From NCBI GenBank assembly GCA_900239685.1, contig OENT01000311.1, forward strand, positions 1-64,000: a DNA stretch of 64,000 nucleotides, written 5' to 3'. Shown here one piece after another: positions 12,101-24,500 of the stretch. Every line of letters starts with the position of its first letter. Position 1 is the first letter of the stretch. The stretch is from Rotaria macrura. Taxonomy: Eukaryota; Rotifera; Eurotatoria; Philodinida; Philodinidae. The translations under genes were made by a program, and so were the position numbers. The notes beneath the pieces are model-generated. The model was given only the letters and a program-made list of their open reading frames with translations, ran no database searches and was not told the DNA's origin.

Positions 12101-15093
12101 TGATGGTCTTCTTTTATTATATCGAACATTATTAGCAACTAAAGTACGCTGTAGTAAACCAACAATAATATTTTTCATGGCAAAAAATGTTCTTATGATT
12201 GCACTTCATTGTTATCGTGTTTATCATCGATCAAAAGAACGAGATAGAAAGAAAACATTGGCAGCCTATGAACATTTAATAAATGCATCATCATTATCAC
12301 GAAAATATCGTCATCCATTCTATGGAATCGAAGATGAGCGTACAAGAAAAAATCAACAACGACAGCAACATTTATTACATCGAACTATACGTCGGCCAAC
12401 ATCAATAGCTCATCGACGACGAACAAAATCACCGCGAACATCACATCATCTTACTCCAAATTCTACATCATATCCGTTCGCACGACGTCGAAATGACGGC
12501 GGTGGGACACGCACAGCATTTGCTCTCTACGGTCTACCATTTTACACACCACAGGCTCCTCCTCGACAGGAAACAGCATCGTCAAGTGATAGTCTTGATG
12601 CCAAAACTTTTCTTCATTAAATTAAGGCAGAAAGAACAAAAAAACTAATTTTTTATCTACTTTACCAAGTTCATGCTTTTGTGTAATTAATTGTGTGATT
12701 GTCCAACGAAGACCAGAAAGAAAAGAAGCAATCATAATAAGAATAAAACCAAGAGAATCGAATTCTGTGTAATGATATGTAAAAAGAAATAAACCACAGG
12801 CGATAAGAGTTACAACAGCGACTAACGAATAACGCTAAAATAGAGCAAAAATAAATTTTTATCAAGTAAGTTCAATGAAAAACACAATTACGAATCGTTC
12901 AAGACCAAATATAATACCAAAAATAAGAATATAAATGATTACAGTCGATTTACACATAACTGAAATCAATAAGTAAATAAATAGATATATGTATATGTAT
13001 GTCGAAAAAAAAGTAGCCAGTGATCACCCTCGCTTTAAAAGAGTTTCAACTCATTAAATTTCAGACATATTTTTTTATCATGAAAAAAATTTAGCATTAG
13101 AACCTTATCAAACATGTTGCATACTTCGAGTTACTCAGCTTACCACTGATATCATGAGTACTTTTTTCTACTAGAAGTAACTAAGCCAGCGATGAGTCTT
13201 TCATAAAATCTTGCTCTTCAAGGTACTAGTCTTTTCCTCACCGAAAGGGCAACAAAAAAAGCGGAATTCCAAAACGAACACTAGTTTTAGTTTTTATATC
13301 TGATACGTTTCTGTTTGACGAAAAATAATTAGTTCTTCTGAAAACTTATTCAAAGCGAAACAGATTCCGTACAAAAACGATTTTTCTGAAGATCTCTTTC
13401 TTTCCACGTTAAACTCTAAAATCTTAGTCCATTCCTCAAAAAAATTATTTCCATTTTTCACATTTTGTAACGCACGGTATTTTTTCGTAAATAACTTAGA
13501 CTTAAAAAAAAAGAACATGATGAAAACTTCGTAGAGTTCGCTTCTGTTGTTTCAGGATATACTATACTGGCTACAATGTACAACAATTGAAATTCCTTAG
13601 TGCTGTTGATGCCCATATACGATTATACTCTGCCATTTCCTTGAAATTTTTACTTCATAATAATATTAATAAGTGATAGGATTAATCAACTCCATGTTAC
13701 CGACTTCTCATCATAAGAAATTACAAGATTTGCACACGGAGAAAAATACTTGAACAAGAGTTCGCAAAAAAATATTGATTACTATGTTATTTTTATGCAT
13801 CGCGACATTATTTTGATTGCAAAAATGAAAAACGTTTTTTTCTAGATGGCTAATGAATATTCATTCAAGATTATTTGTAAATATTTTGGATAGAATTGAT
13901 TTTCTCATTTTATTTCGGTCAAAGTACTATAATTTTATGTTGAATTTCGTATATAAACGTTGCGATATTAGAAAAACTGATTTTCATACTTGAATTTTAA
14001 AATTTGTTTATAAAAAACTATTTAAAGTTATCTACATTTAGAAATCTATGCTAACTCTTGCCATGCATCTATCGTAGAGTTAGATGATTGACTCAAACTT
14101 TAAACCGTTGCATCGAAAAACACAACAAAACGAAGGTACTAGACGCTTTCTAGTAAAAAAGTTTCAAACGAAATTCAAACATTAGGTATTCTGTTATTAC
14201 TACAGATCTTCACAATGTACTGCATAAGTGTGAACCTCTTTGTAACCATCTTTTCAATCATCGAAAATCTTTTTAAGATATTCGTGACGAACGCAAATCT
14301 ACATTACGCATATAGTTTCGACGTTATTATGAATTAGCAGTTGTGATACATTTCCCATAGATATAGTATAATATGAAGAGTTTTGCTGAAAATATTACAA
14401 AAAAGAACAATCCATAAGATACGTTTCTTTTCTCAAGTAGGTAAAAAAACCATCGTCATGTAAGACGCTTCTGCGAAAAACAAAACATTGAAAACTAGCG
14501 CTTTGTTTTTATGATAATCATTTCTTAGTCGACAAATTTTCATAGATTCTAATCTTAATTTAAACAAAAACATTCACATGAGAGAATCACATTGTGATTT
14601 ACCAACTTACTGTAAAGGGATATAGTTATATATTGCAAAGACCAATTCGATAAACTTATGTCGAGTGAAGCAGTGACACCTAAAATATGTTTTTGTGTAT
14701 CAAATATATATGAAAAGAACAACGTATAAGAACTATTTTCATACCTGTAGGAGCAACTTTTCGCCATAAAATAGACCATGTTAAATTCACACGTTCTCTC
14801 TCATTGTTTTGATATCGTCCACGTAGTTTTGTACAGCATGAATCATAAGAAAATTTATGTAAACAGTATCGAATAAGAGCAGCAAACATATATTTAATAA
14901 CCATATGTAATGTTGTTATTGAAAGTGGAAATTGATAATCACGAAATAGATGTCGATTAAAGAATGTTAATGATATTGAGCATAACCAATAGAGTGAAAT
15001 ACAACAAAAAACTTTGAACATTGCTACTAATGTACTAAATAAAGATAATGATCGAGTTCCATTTTGAAAATTCATGACGTTCTTTCGATGCAT
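9188..15093 (-). CDS. SLC35C2: SLC35C2-like nucleotide-sugar transporter
   Basis: Exons (minus): 14745-15093, 14611-14679, 12892-12959, 12666-12834, 10824-10907, 10580-10755, 9364-9493, 9188-9312; 389 residues, phases consistent. A multi-pass membrane protein of the drug/metabolite transporter superfamily. Family blocks seen in order: FNRHLF..FPLSITTLHM, KVAPTGVTASLDISLSNWS, SLYIMCKSTVII, SFLSGLRWTITQ, NPVDAMYYIQPWM, LEFSEYLLVSNTSSLTLS and VSGIFKEV, then a polar, charged cytosolic tail ending in SLDD. These match human SLC35C2, known to act in the ER/Golgi and to modulate Notch O-fucosylation; substrate here is inferred. Start ATG 15093 is chosen because it leaves a short leader before TM1; an in-frame ATG at 15180 is possible. 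Introns 2, 4 and 6 are 1651, 1758 and 1086 bp, the rest 51-68 bp. Intron 4 contains a complete gene on the other strand. Confidence 0.9.
11098..12620 (+). CDS. TMEM26: TMEM26-family membrane protein (nested gene)
   Basis: Exons 11098-11288, 11354-12008 and 12087-12620, introns 65 and 78 bp; 459 residues. The family pattern is clear: an N-terminus starting MHGLTIVKSLLVRVLLLAH with a WRV motif, then AIPSLWLVHIE, a variable Ser/Thr-rich loop, a run of membrane segments, and AVFIHDGLLLLYR...FFMAKNVLMIALHCYRVY near the C-terminus, matching vertebrate TMEM26 in order. The C-terminal ~110 residues are basic, Gln/Arg-rich and probably cytosolic and disordered, making it longer than the human protein (about 370 residues). 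The molecular function of TMEM26 is not established. The whole coding region lies inside intron 4 of the oppositely transcribed SLC35C2 gene; its stop is only 45 bases from that gene's exon 4, and the nearest AATAAA (12742-12747) is inside that exon, so the transcripts probably overlap antisense. Confidence 0.85.
12742..12747 (+). promoter_or_regulatory. Candidate poly(A) signal of the nested TMEM26 gene
   Basis: AATAAA, the first after the TMEM26 stop on the plus strand. It falls within SLC35C2 exon 4 (12666-12834) on the opposite strand, which implies an antisense 3' UTR overlap if used. Confidence 0.4.
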
Positions 15094-15884
15094 CTTAGTT
15101 CTACTCAATAATGAAATGAAAAGCGGTAAACCATCTGTACACAGAAACGAGAACGAAGAAGGCCAGGGGCAAGAAAGCAATGTTATCTACAATGAGAAAC
15201 AGCTGGTTTTAATGATGATAGATCAAATAATATTTCCATAGAATGAATAAATCATCGAGGATATTTTATGTGTATTCCTTTCTTTTTTAAATATTTACTT
15301 TGCCGTAAAAAATTTTAAATTAAATTCACTTTCACATTTGCAATCATCCATCTATTTTAGTCAATCCATTAAACATAATTTCATCGTTTGATGAACACAA
15401 AATATTTCTTCATCCCGAATTATTCAGTTGAATTGTTCAAACTATTTAACGTGCAAAAGCGTCTCGAACGATTCTAGACAACTATGTTAATCGAATCTTT
15501 TTTCTTTCTGTTACAGTTTAAAATAAAACCGGTACGATTTTCACAGTGACTATGGTAGAAATATATTATTTTTGATTTTCTTATTACTAATTTGCAAGAG
15601 AATCAATCAATATTGACTATTCACTACACTTAATATCACTATGTACAGATGAAATAGTATGAACAAAATTCGTTTTAACGTCACTATAAGCATCAGACAA
15701 ATAGGTTCGATTTCTGATTGATGAAAAGTAAATTTTACATTCAACAAAATCGATATGATTCAATTCGATCGAAGCATGTCGGTAGGATATACAAGTGACA
15801 GTTCATACTAGACTGCTTAGAAAAACTGGCAAAAATATTTTGAACCGTATTAAATCAATAATCTACTACATATAGAACGTTACT
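15094..15884. other. Intergenic, upstream of SLC35C2
   Basis: AT-rich DNA between the SLC35C2 start and the foldback element; it should hold the SLC35C2 promoter and 5' UTR. No recognisable core promoter motif, gene or repeat was identified. Confidence 0.5.
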
Positions 15885-17583
15885 AGTGTGAGTATTGTCC
15901 CTAAAAACTCAGTAATCATCTCTGATGATTCTTCATAAGTTTATTTTGAATTTTTTCATAAGTCATTTTTTCACACCTCGGCTATCCATCCCTCAGGCAT
16001 CGAGAAACCCTTTCTATCACCGTTCTACCGCAAGTCGTTCCATACTTAATAGTAAACGCCCACTAATGGCAAATATCGTTTTCTTTTTCAAAATTATAGA
16101 GATAATTTGAACGATATGTAGTACTCGGTGACAGCCTAAGACTACAGTTTTGGATTCAACGATCCGTTAAATTCCTTTATCGATTGTTCGAATATACATT
16201 CATTTGATGCAGATTGGTTTTCTCTGTCAGCATATATGGGAACGTTTTAGATATTAAAATAATGACTTCTTTTAGTCATATTAAGTTAAAGTTTCTTCTA
16301 GCGTACCAGTGAGATTTGTTTACTGTTTATATAAGTTAGTGTACTTTTTCTCTTCATCTGGTTTGAACATGAAATTCGATAATTTTAAAAGTGTGCTTGC
16401 TCTAGCTAATATATATGAGCATCGATTTGCAAATTCTCGACTACTTTTCTTCGGTTTCCGAGTGTTGGAACTCTTGCTGAACTCGGAAAAGCACAATTTT
16501 TTTAATCCGAACAACACACTCATTCGACTTACGTATATATATTTATGTCTTTGGAATTATTTCTACGAGTGTTACTTTCGTCCTAAAGTTGCTCATGATC
16601 CCCTCCACGAACAGGTGAAACAATTAACCTCATCGGAAAACCGTTTGGACAATGGAAACATAGTTCCACATTTTTAAAATGATATTTTAGGACAATATCA
16701 CAGATTTGTATTGATGAAGGTTATTTTTTTCATCCATTACTGAGAGGGAAGAGGGGGAAGTTTGAAAAAAAATTAAATTCGTAGAAACAATTTCAAACAT
16801 ATGTATTAGTCGAATGAGTGTGTGTGGTGCTAATGACATCAATTGTGTTTTTTGAAATCAAACTGGAACTCTCCTGCTCGAAAACAGTAGAGCATTTGTC
16901 GAAAATATACAAAATGACGCTCAAATATATTAGCTAGAGCAAAAGTACTTCTAAAGACATCGCATTTCATCTTAAAAACGAGATGATGAGAAAAAAGTAC
17001 ACTAAATTACATATTCATTGAAAAATCTCACTGGTAAGCCAGAAGAAACTATAACGTCATAAGATTAAAAAAATCATTCTATTCAACAAAAAGGCCTGAT
17101 TGGGGTGATATTTGACACTTATCGATACAAAATAAGTCTTAGTGTCTAAGAAGTTCCCATATATGCTGATAGAGAAAACCAATCTGCATCAAATGAATGT
17201 ATATTCGAACAATCGATAACGGAATTTAACGGATCGTTGAATCCAAAACTGTAGTCTTAGGCTGTCACCGAGTACTACATATCGTTCAAATTATCTCTAT
17301 AATTTTGAAAAAGAAAACGATATTTGCCATTAGTGGGCGTTTACTATTAAGTATGGAACGGCTTGCGGTAGAACGGTGATAGAAAGGGTTTCTCGGTACC
17401 TGAGGGATGATAGCCGAGGTGTGAAAAAATTCAAAGTAAACTTATGAATAATAATCAGAGATGAATAATGATTCCCAAGATAATAAAATGACGTGCAGAG
17501 TTTTTGGACTTTCTCTAAACAAAAAATATGACACATTCCCTTAACATTCACAAAATTGCACTTATGCACGATACTCACTACAC
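15885..17583. repeat. Large foldback (inverted-repeat) element 1
   Basis: Two long arms in inverted orientation around a loop of about 200 bases (roughly 16576-16778). In the outer arms, 16109-16243 and 17153-17287 are reverse complements with only two differences in 135 bases. The match continues outward past a ctcggctatc.. block to about 15885 and 17583, with small indels including one of about 110 bases in the right arm. The inner arms (e.g. 16290-16450 against 16890-17040) are clearly related but much more diverged. No transposase-like frame and no clear target-site duplication were seen. A non-autonomous foldback transposon or MITE-like palindrome is likely. Arm ends are approximate. Confidence 0.8.
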
Positions 17584-18036
17584 CTTTTGATGTGCCTCAG
17601 AGCATTGATAAAACAGACTCGTAACATGAATGGATGTCTAATTCAGAAAGATAAAGGAAAATGTCCCCGGTAGCTTTTGTCTACGGATATGAAAATTGAA
17701 CAAAACCCATTAGAACCGACTCTAATCGCATATTTTCTTTTAAAAAATAGGAAAAATAACAACATATTAATCTTTTCGATAGAACAAGATAAAATAAAAA
17801 GAGAAATCAGCAGACATGAAAATTAAAACTCAATCGTGTGGAAAATTTTCACATGCAACGTGTAACTCTGCCCCAACCCAAAAAGCGTAATCTGTAGTAG
17901 CTTTATTCCGCATTAACATATGCATAGACATAGAGTTAGAAAAGATTTATACACAGTTTACATATCTTTGTTAATTTATTTCTCATTATCTTATTATATA
18001 AAGAAAAAACAAGACACAAACATAATATTATATATT

Positions 18037-18077
<41 letters not shown>

Positions 18078-18596
18078 GTGTATATAGTAAGCATGAATGA
18101 CGAAATGGACAAAAAATAAAGAGTAGTAAGTTTTACATTTCATTTTGTAGTTTTCTGCTTTATAAGTATGAACATGCAAGTAAAGAAAAAAAGGAAGGAA
18201 AACAAAACGAGAATGTCGAAATCTAGATAAGTAGAAGCATGACAAACTAAAACAGCCAAGAGAGTATATAGCACCAGTGAACAAGCATAGTAATCGAGTA
18301 CAAGCGATCAAGAACAAAAAAAAACAAACCAAAGAAAAAAGAAACTATCAAAAAAGATTAAGAAAAATTTAATATTGCAGTATATCGTAATCATTGATTA
18401 AAGACGTGAGAGAGAAGTTCGCACGTGAAAAATAGATCAGACGGATAAAGGCAAAATAGAAAAGCAGTAGGCATTGTTGGAATGTACAAGTTAACAGAAT
18501 AGATTCACTTGTTCGATTATTCGACGATACGTACGCGGTGTATAGGGTGGAGCTTGCGACGAAGCTAAACAATAGAAAATTTTGAGAATTCATATC
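17584..18596. other. Intergenic, downstream of CARMIL, with TA microsatellite
   Basis: Holds a (TA)n microsatellite with TG interruptions at about 18028-18084 and otherwise unstructured AT-rich DNA. It should include the CARMIL 3' UTR. Open frames here are low-complexity and not credible genes. Confidence 0.5.
18028..18084. repeat. TA microsatellite
   Basis: Imperfect (TA)n with TG interruptions, read directly from the sequence. Confidence 0.95.
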
Positions 18597-21500
18597 CTAA
18601 CGAGAGAGACGACATTCTATAGTTGTTTTTTTTTCAATTAGGAAAAGCGAAAATTAAAAGCACACTGCTTATAAGTGTAAGCATGTCAACAAATTATTGC
18701 GACGAAATCTTACTTGTCAATGATGGAAAAATCAAAAAAGAGATTTTTTTAAACACCTGGAAGTTTAATTTTACAAGTGGAGAAAATGAAAATTTTTTTC
18801 GTATAATTACTTACTTGAGGTTGAATGCGACGGTAACATCGATTTTTTATCATTGAGAGAGAGCGGAGAATTGATTGCTGTTGTTGTTGTTAACATGCGT
18901 GCTCGTTCTTTCACCGATAATCCTAAGAAAAAAAAAACATTAATTAAAGTCGGAATATGTTTTTGTTTGAATTTTAAAAAAATGAAGTACATACGTTTGT
19001 ACTGTTCATCATGATTGTCGGTGTTAAGTATCGATGAAGACGCTGTTGATGAGTCAATAGAACTAACAGCAGTAACGTCAGACGTTGCTGAATTTTCTAT
19101 TGATGATGTATTAACTACAACAGAAATTAAAATCTTGCAAACCTGAAGAAGTTATAGTTACAAAGCTATATTATTATGTACGTAGTCAGAGGAACTACAA
19201 TGTAAAATACGTGGCCTATGGATAGATTAGAAATCGAACAATTCTGTAAACACATAAACTCATATTCCTGACTATACTAATATTCTTGGTTATTAAAATT
19301 TGATATTTTCTCGTCAATGTTTTACAATAAATTTATCAAGAATACCAAAAATATTTGTCTTAGATTCAGTTTGATGTCACAGTAGTCGCATCCATTCAAC
19401 GACTAGAAACAAAATTGTATTGAATGAGTATTTCTACTAATTTTCGATTTACAGATGATTATTCTTAAATTGAATTGTAATTCATCTAAGGCAATGCTTC
19501 AGTACTTTATTTTCGACAGGTTTCAGTTAATGAATTGCATTTGTGATCCGATTCTCTCGCTTAGATTATGTAATTTTAATTTGTTTCTGATGAGTTCTAG
19601 TTATGATATATGTCACGTCGAAGATAAAGAGTATGCTTTTTACTGAATGACATGGGATGATAGATAATATCAGATTCAATTATATGACATTTACCCTGGA
19701 CTTCAAGTTAGCTGCCACTCATAAGAGATGATCAGCTTGACATTGGATCCTTGTACCATTCATAGATGCCTGGTTATGTCAAGGATCGATTTATGTCATA
19801 ACTTACTTGGCATATAATAGGTCATGCAGTCTGAGAAAGATGCACATGTACATTATTGACGTGCACGGAGTTAATTCATACTTTACAATATTGAATTCTG
19901 AATTGAATACGTTGCAGAACAATTCATAAATTCGATGATAGAGAACTCAGTTCAAAGTTCATGACAAAATGCGTTTTTTTAAATTTGAACTTCTTTTAAT
20001 CAATCCATCACTAGATTCAACGAAAACTAACTATTACAAGTTGAATAGATTCGTAGTGATCTTTCGATTTCATTTCATCCTACAATGCAGAATCTATACC
20101 AATGAAATGATGATTTAACTGCTTTGAACTTCAAAAATTATTCTCAGTTTTATCCTATTTTGTAGAAGTGTAATTTAAATATGCTTTCCTACCTTTTTTA
20201 TCTGATTGAAAATGTCTTAATTTAACTGGCGGTGCATCTCCATTTGGATCAAGAAGAGGAAGTACTCGAGTGCCAAGAGCTACTTTGCCCGTTCGAGCTA
20301 ATACTGGTGGTATTGGTGATGTAATCGACTCTGCTGAATTGTTCGTATCTTTTTGTTCATTAGGATTCGATGGTATCAATGATGAATATAAACTTGTTGA
20401 CATTGAAGTTTTCGTTTGAACTGACTCGTTTATTAAATCAAAATGATTTGCTTGTGATGCATCATTATTTCCTAGTATCATCGATTTAGACATGGCATTA
20501 CTGGCCGATGGACGTAATAATTGTATTGGTGTTTGTTGAGAAGTTTTAGTCGTTGTTGGTGGTTCATCATTCGTTGTTTTCGATGTTTTTAAGGCTGATT
20601 TGAGAAATTTCGTTACCGTTCTAAATCGTAACAGAAGAAAATTGATTAATTAAAATGCGAAATAAAATCATATATTCATGCAACAGGCTATTTTGGTCAT
20701 GTTCAAGCCTCATCAAGTCACACGAGAAAATTCAAATTCATGCTAATTGTTTTACAAACTTTTTTATTCTGCTTTGTTTTCTAAGATATATAAAACTTTT
20801 TTTTTGTTAAAAATATGTTACGAAATTTTGCGAAGTAACGAAAACAAAAATATGTATAACATTAGGCATAAATGGAAAAACTTAACTTACGTTGATGATA
20901 CTTCATTAATTTGTGGTTCAATAGATGTAGGTGAATTGATTTGTATTTCACTTGTTGACTTAGGTAGTATATCTTCAGCACTATTATCGTCATTGTCATC
21001 TGTTAAGAGGCCACCATCAGAAGAACTATCATTGGTACTTATATTGGCTGGTCGTTTTACTGGTCGTCGAACATTTGTACGGCGAGGACGATCTCTACCT
21101 ACAAGAGAAGATAATAATCGTGTAAGTCGTACGAGATTAATCTATCAAATATAATGCGCTGGCAGCTAATTATCACGAGTATTGTTTTATTCGGATAAAT
21201 AAGAAATTCTTGAACAGATAGAACTTGATGAATATATGAGAACGCTATATAGACTCACGTTTCTCGAACTTAGTCTTCTATTAGGTACGAGTATTAGAAT
21301 TGTTTCTGTCTTGGTATTGATCTCTTCTCATATGCTAATTTCGATTATTTGTCGATGTAGAATAATAATGTCTGTATCAGATTTTAGAGTGTGAATCGTT
21401 TCTTTTGAATTTGCTTTTTGATCATTACCTGGATGAACTAATTTCATCATGGGTTCAGAATCGACATCAAGACTGTTCTCGGTTATCGTTGTTGGTGGTA

Positions 21501-24500
21501 TTGCTGCCCGTTTTTTAACTGGTAATGCAGGTGGTGTATTTCTTTGTTCTTCTTTTTGCTTTTCTTGTTCGACTAAATCAAGTAGATCATGTTCAATAAG
21601 ATCACCTTCATCTTCGATCGATAATTCTTTTTTGATGGCTTGTTGTGAAACTTGAACATTACCATAAATAGGATCAGGAAGTATTGATGTTGATTCTTGA
21701 TCATAACTATTAACTAATAATGATTTACGCCAACCGGCTGCTACCGGTTTCGGTGACATGGCTACTGGTCCTTTGTTTTGTGGAGATGCTAATAAACGAT
21801 TATCTTTATCAGTTGATGAGCGTGTTGCAGTAGTTGTTGTTGATTGAGATGATTTCGGTGAAGAATCTTTGAAAGAAGAAATTTTTATATTTAAAACCAC
21901 ACGATTTTTTTAATCTGATAAATGGCATTACCTAGGATACATTCATTTGAATCAACTTTTTTAAATGTTCGATTAGATGATGTGTCATCCATACTTTCTG
22001 TTTGTACTTGATTATATCGATTGGTTAAACGATTGACAGTGTTAGTATTACGACCAAGATTACGATCAAGGGCTAAAATTATTATCTACATATTGTATTC
22101 AATTTATAAACAACATACTAGATGGTGATGCTGAATATTGTCCATTCATTAACAGTGACCCTTGATGTGGATTACTTGTACAAAACATAGCAGCTTCCTA
22201 CAAAAAATAGATTTACTTATCGTCAGGTTCACATGAGAATAATTAACTATTTTATTTGTTGCCTGAAAACGCGAAGCTTTCGTGAAATACATTAATTATC
22301 AAGAAGAATTGTAAAAATCTATCACCTTTTTTAGTAGGTTCGTCGCAATAGCTACCTTATCTTAAGACTGATATCATTAGTAGCAATACGTTATCAGTAA
22401 ATGATGATTGCTTATTTTCAAACTGTTTGTTGGTCATTGTATCATTAGACTAGTCATACGATCACCATCGAAAACTTCACATAATGATCACTGTTTTTTA
22501 TGAGATCTATTGTTCGATAGCAAACTACGAATAGCTATTGAACGAAACCAGACATACAAAAAGAACTATCTCATGCTTTAAAAGTATTAATAACGAAGGA
22601 TGTATTTTTCATTGAAAATACCAATGAATGGGTTAAATCATTTCTTTAGCCATGTAATTTCGTAAAATAAAGTTGTTGCTATCTCAAGCAAGAACAAAGT
22701 TTGTCCGGATTTATTTTCATACGTTAAAATAGAAGAATATCGACTTTTACTTCATACGTTCAAGTTTTTTAATTGTCGGCACCAAAATATAATGATTTGT
22801 CCTGTTTTTCGAATATATCGAGACTAGGTATTGATCAACTAGGTGAGGCTTTGTAGCCGATTTTGTTGAAAGGATTTATTCTAGGAAGGTTTCAACATAA
22901 ACTAAGAGTTTCAATTTACGTAATCGATAGCCAAGATGTTTCTCTGTAGATCTAAGCAAAGTCGACTCTTCTAGTTTATTCCCTACAAGAGTTATCTATG
23001 ATTTCCTGAAAGTCTTGAAGTCAGCTAACTCACTAAGGTTCCCTTGAATGTTACTGAGCTATATGTATTCTTCTATGCTGCATTCAAGGGTGATATTTGC
23101 TTTTAGTTTCCATACAATCCTAAGCTACTTGATTACAATGTTTTTGTATTTTAGTATAGCCAAAGCTTTTAGTGCTAGATTAGCTAGTTTTCATATCTTG
23201 TTACTCGAACGGCAAATTATTTCTCTATTAAAATCAAATATCAATTTCTGACTCAACATAGAATAATACATAAAGCTCAGTAACATTCAAAGTAACCTTA
23301 GTCAGTTAGTTGATTTCAAAACTTTCAAGAAACCACAGATAACTCTTGTATAGAATCAACTAGAAGAGTCGATTTTGCTTAGATCTACAGAGAAACATCT
23401 TGGCTATCGATTACGTAAATGGAAACTCTTAGTTTATGTTGGAACCTTTCTAAAATAACACCTCTCATCAAAATCGATATCAAAACCTTATTTTCTCGAC
23501 CAATGTCTAGCCTAAATAATACAATACAGTTTAATATATACCTCAGATTTTAAGGTATATTCGTTTTCGAGATATTAAAAAAACGCGGAGGTTCATTATA
23601 TTTTGAGGTCTAGAGTGGTTTGGGCCATTACATGCCATAGACAAGTGCTGTCACACTACAAGAAGTTCATAAGAATTCTCCTACTCCACTGTATAAAATT
23701 GGCTTATCAAAGCAAGGTTTTTGTATTTTCATTGTCTCAGAAAATTTCACAACAGATATTTGTTTTAGCCTCATGGTTGAATAGCAAATGGCTTCTAGAC
23801 AAGAATTTAGATGATGATTTTTCAAACCAAGATCAAGACGAATCATAACAATCCTTTTGACATTTTGAAACTGTTTATACAAGAATGACAAGTGATTCGA
23901 CTATGATCGTAATTGAATGCCTCGAAAAAGTACTGAATTATTTTAAAGAACAAATGAAATGTCAACTAAAATGATTGATGTGTGTACGTCTAGTACTAAT
24001 TGACGTCGATTCCCATTCTAATGTCATAAACCCATGTAAACTTAGAGAACAATCGATAAGATTCTACAAGGAAAAAAGGAACTAAAACAAAAGAGTATAT
24101 CACATCTTTGTTTTTGCAAAATTTCAAATGATCTCATTTTTCTTTTATGAGAGAAACTGAATGATAGCATGTTCTCATTGAAATTTTCGGTCGGGAAAGT
24201 GAACTGATCGACAGATGAATGTAAAAATCGAAGATGATTCATTATCTTACCATTTGTTTATGCATATCGGATGCAATATCATTTATTGTATCATACGCTC
24301 GTTTCTGTAGACATGTTGCTACGTTAATATAACATTGACGTGAATAGGCGACAAATCTATTTGGCATTTCATCATGTAATAATTGTTCAATATTATCATT
24401 GGAATTTGAAAAAAACGTTCTAATCTGTTCTTGAAATTTCTAAATGAACAAAAATACGGGAAACAATCGAATAGTCTTTGATATTGTTCTAGTTGTTTTT

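Noticed and set aside
16309..16677. 122-codon open frame
   Set aside because: Falls across the inner arm and loop of the foldback element, has no family character and is opposed by another frame on the other strand.
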